Source: an uncultured Prevotella sp. (GTDB taxonomy: Bacteria > Bacteroidota > Bacteroidia > Bacteroidales > Bacteroidaceae). From it: a stretch of 6,936 nucleotides of DNA. This document shows, one piece after another, positions 6,521 to 6,936 of the stretch (positions within the stretch are counted from its first letter, which is position 1; every line of letters starts with the position of its first letter). The notes beneath the pieces are model-generated. The model had not been told where the DNA came from. It did not search any database and saw only the letters and a list, made by a program, of their open reading frames with translations. The position numbers were made by a program, and so were the translations under genes. The stretch lies in the NCBI GenBank assembly GCA_946625715.1, contig CAMOTK010000108.1, positions 1 through 6,936 of the forward strand, read 5' to 3'.

Positions 6521-6936
6521 CTAAGCCAAACAGAAGTCGAGGGTCTCAGTGAGCTGGTCTTTGTCGAGATGTTGTCCGATGAAGACCAGCTTTTGCATGC
6601 GGTCGCCATACTGCTCGTCCCAGTCGCGGCGGAGCTTCTCGTCGCGCTGCATCATCTGCTCCAGCTCGTCGGCTGGCATCGTGGCAAACCACTGTCCCAC
6701 GTTGCGCATCGACACCTGTCGGCCCGCCTGCTCGAAGAGGTAGCACGTGTCTTCCTCGCCCTTGAAGTAGCAGATGCCCTTGGCGCGAATGATGTTCTTA
6801 GGCCACTTGCGGGCCACAAACTCGTCGAAGAGTCCGAGGTTCATGGGGCGGCGGGCGTAGTAGACAAAGGTGCCGATGCCGTATTCCTCGGCTTCGCCTT
6901 CATGACCACCCTCTGGCTCCCCCGAGTCGTGGTCGT
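6521..6936 (-). CDS. COG0523/CobW-family GTPase, C-terminal part (N-terminus outside window)
   Basis: The frame is open from the window edge to a TAG stop at 6521-6523, giving 138 whole codons of the protein's C-terminus; the ATG at 6844 is internal. The segment YGIGTFVYYARRPMNLGLFDEF followed by WPKNIIRAKGICYF matches the CobW C-terminal domain, whose hallmarks are the 'F.Y..RRP' strand and 'RaKG' motif. Directly before it is a His/Asp/Glu/Gly-rich stretch (DHDSGEPEGGHEGEAEE), of the sort that links the GTPase and C-terminal domains in this family and is thought to bind metal. The nucleotide-binding motifs and the CxCC metal site lie beyond the window and cannot be checked. Family members are GTP-dependent metal chaperones for zinc, cobalt/cobalamin or nitrile hydratase. 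Its 3' end faces the receptor gene, 20 bases apart, so the two are not co-transcribed. Confidence 0.88.
   Translation of the reverse strand, partial: DHDSGEPEGGHEGEAEEYGIGTFVYYARRPMNLGLFDEFVARKWPKNIIRAKGICYFKGEEDTCYLFEQAGRQVSMRNVGQWFATMPADELEQMMQRDEKLRRDWDEQYGDRMQKLVFIGQHLDKDQLTETLDFCLA

Noticed and set aside
6491..6536. Terminator between the receptor and GTPase genes
   Set aside because: Only 4-5 bp stems can be drawn (gcgg/ccgc, cttct/agaag) and neither is followed by a T-run.

Overview
The window looks like ordinary chromosomal DNA from a Bacteroidota bacterium, most likely Bacteroidales and plausibly a Prevotella relative. Several things point there. Promoters have the Bacteroidota-type TAnnTTTG -7 box (one with a TTTG -33 box at a 19-nt spacing). 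Starts lack a clear Shine-Dalgarno sequence and have A/T-rich leaders. There is a lipid-anchored TamA-type outer-membrane protein, and a TonB-dependent receptor with a long N-terminal region ahead of its signal sequence. The exact genus cannot be fixed from sequence reading alone.

Layout, left to right. Positions 3-611 (+) hold the last third of ribosomal protein S1 (rpsA), followed by a strong intrinsic terminator at 640-674. Positions 704-1507 (-) encode a YycJ/WalJ-type metallo-beta-lactamase-fold hydrolase. It is transcribed divergently from a small lipoprotein gene of unknown function at 1595-2017 (+), with back-to-back -7 boxes between them. That lipoprotein gene runs tail to tail into a full-length tamL-like gene (2014-4260, -), and the two stop codons overlap. 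A second divergent promoter region (4261-4394) separates tamL from a full-length BtuB-like TonB-dependent receptor gene (4395-6500, +). This converges on the 3' end of a COG0523/CobW-family GTPase gene (6521-6936, -), which is cut off by the window edge.

Functional reading. Half of the window is envelope biology: outer-membrane protein assembly (TamL), nutrient uptake across the outer membrane (the TonB receptor) and a small lipoprotein. The receptor lies beside a metal-chaperone-type GTPase with a His/Asp/Glu-rich segment, which suggests metal or corrinoid acquisition, but the substrate is not determined by the sequence. All genes are arranged convergently or divergently as single units, so no operon lies wholly within the window.

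I found no RNA genes, CRISPR arrays, insertion sequences, prophage pieces or broken genes. Nothing here looks like a new system. The points most worth a second look are the corrected start codons, the overlapping stops, tamL lacking an adjacent tamB within the window, the extended receptor N-terminus, and the receptor/GTPase pairing.
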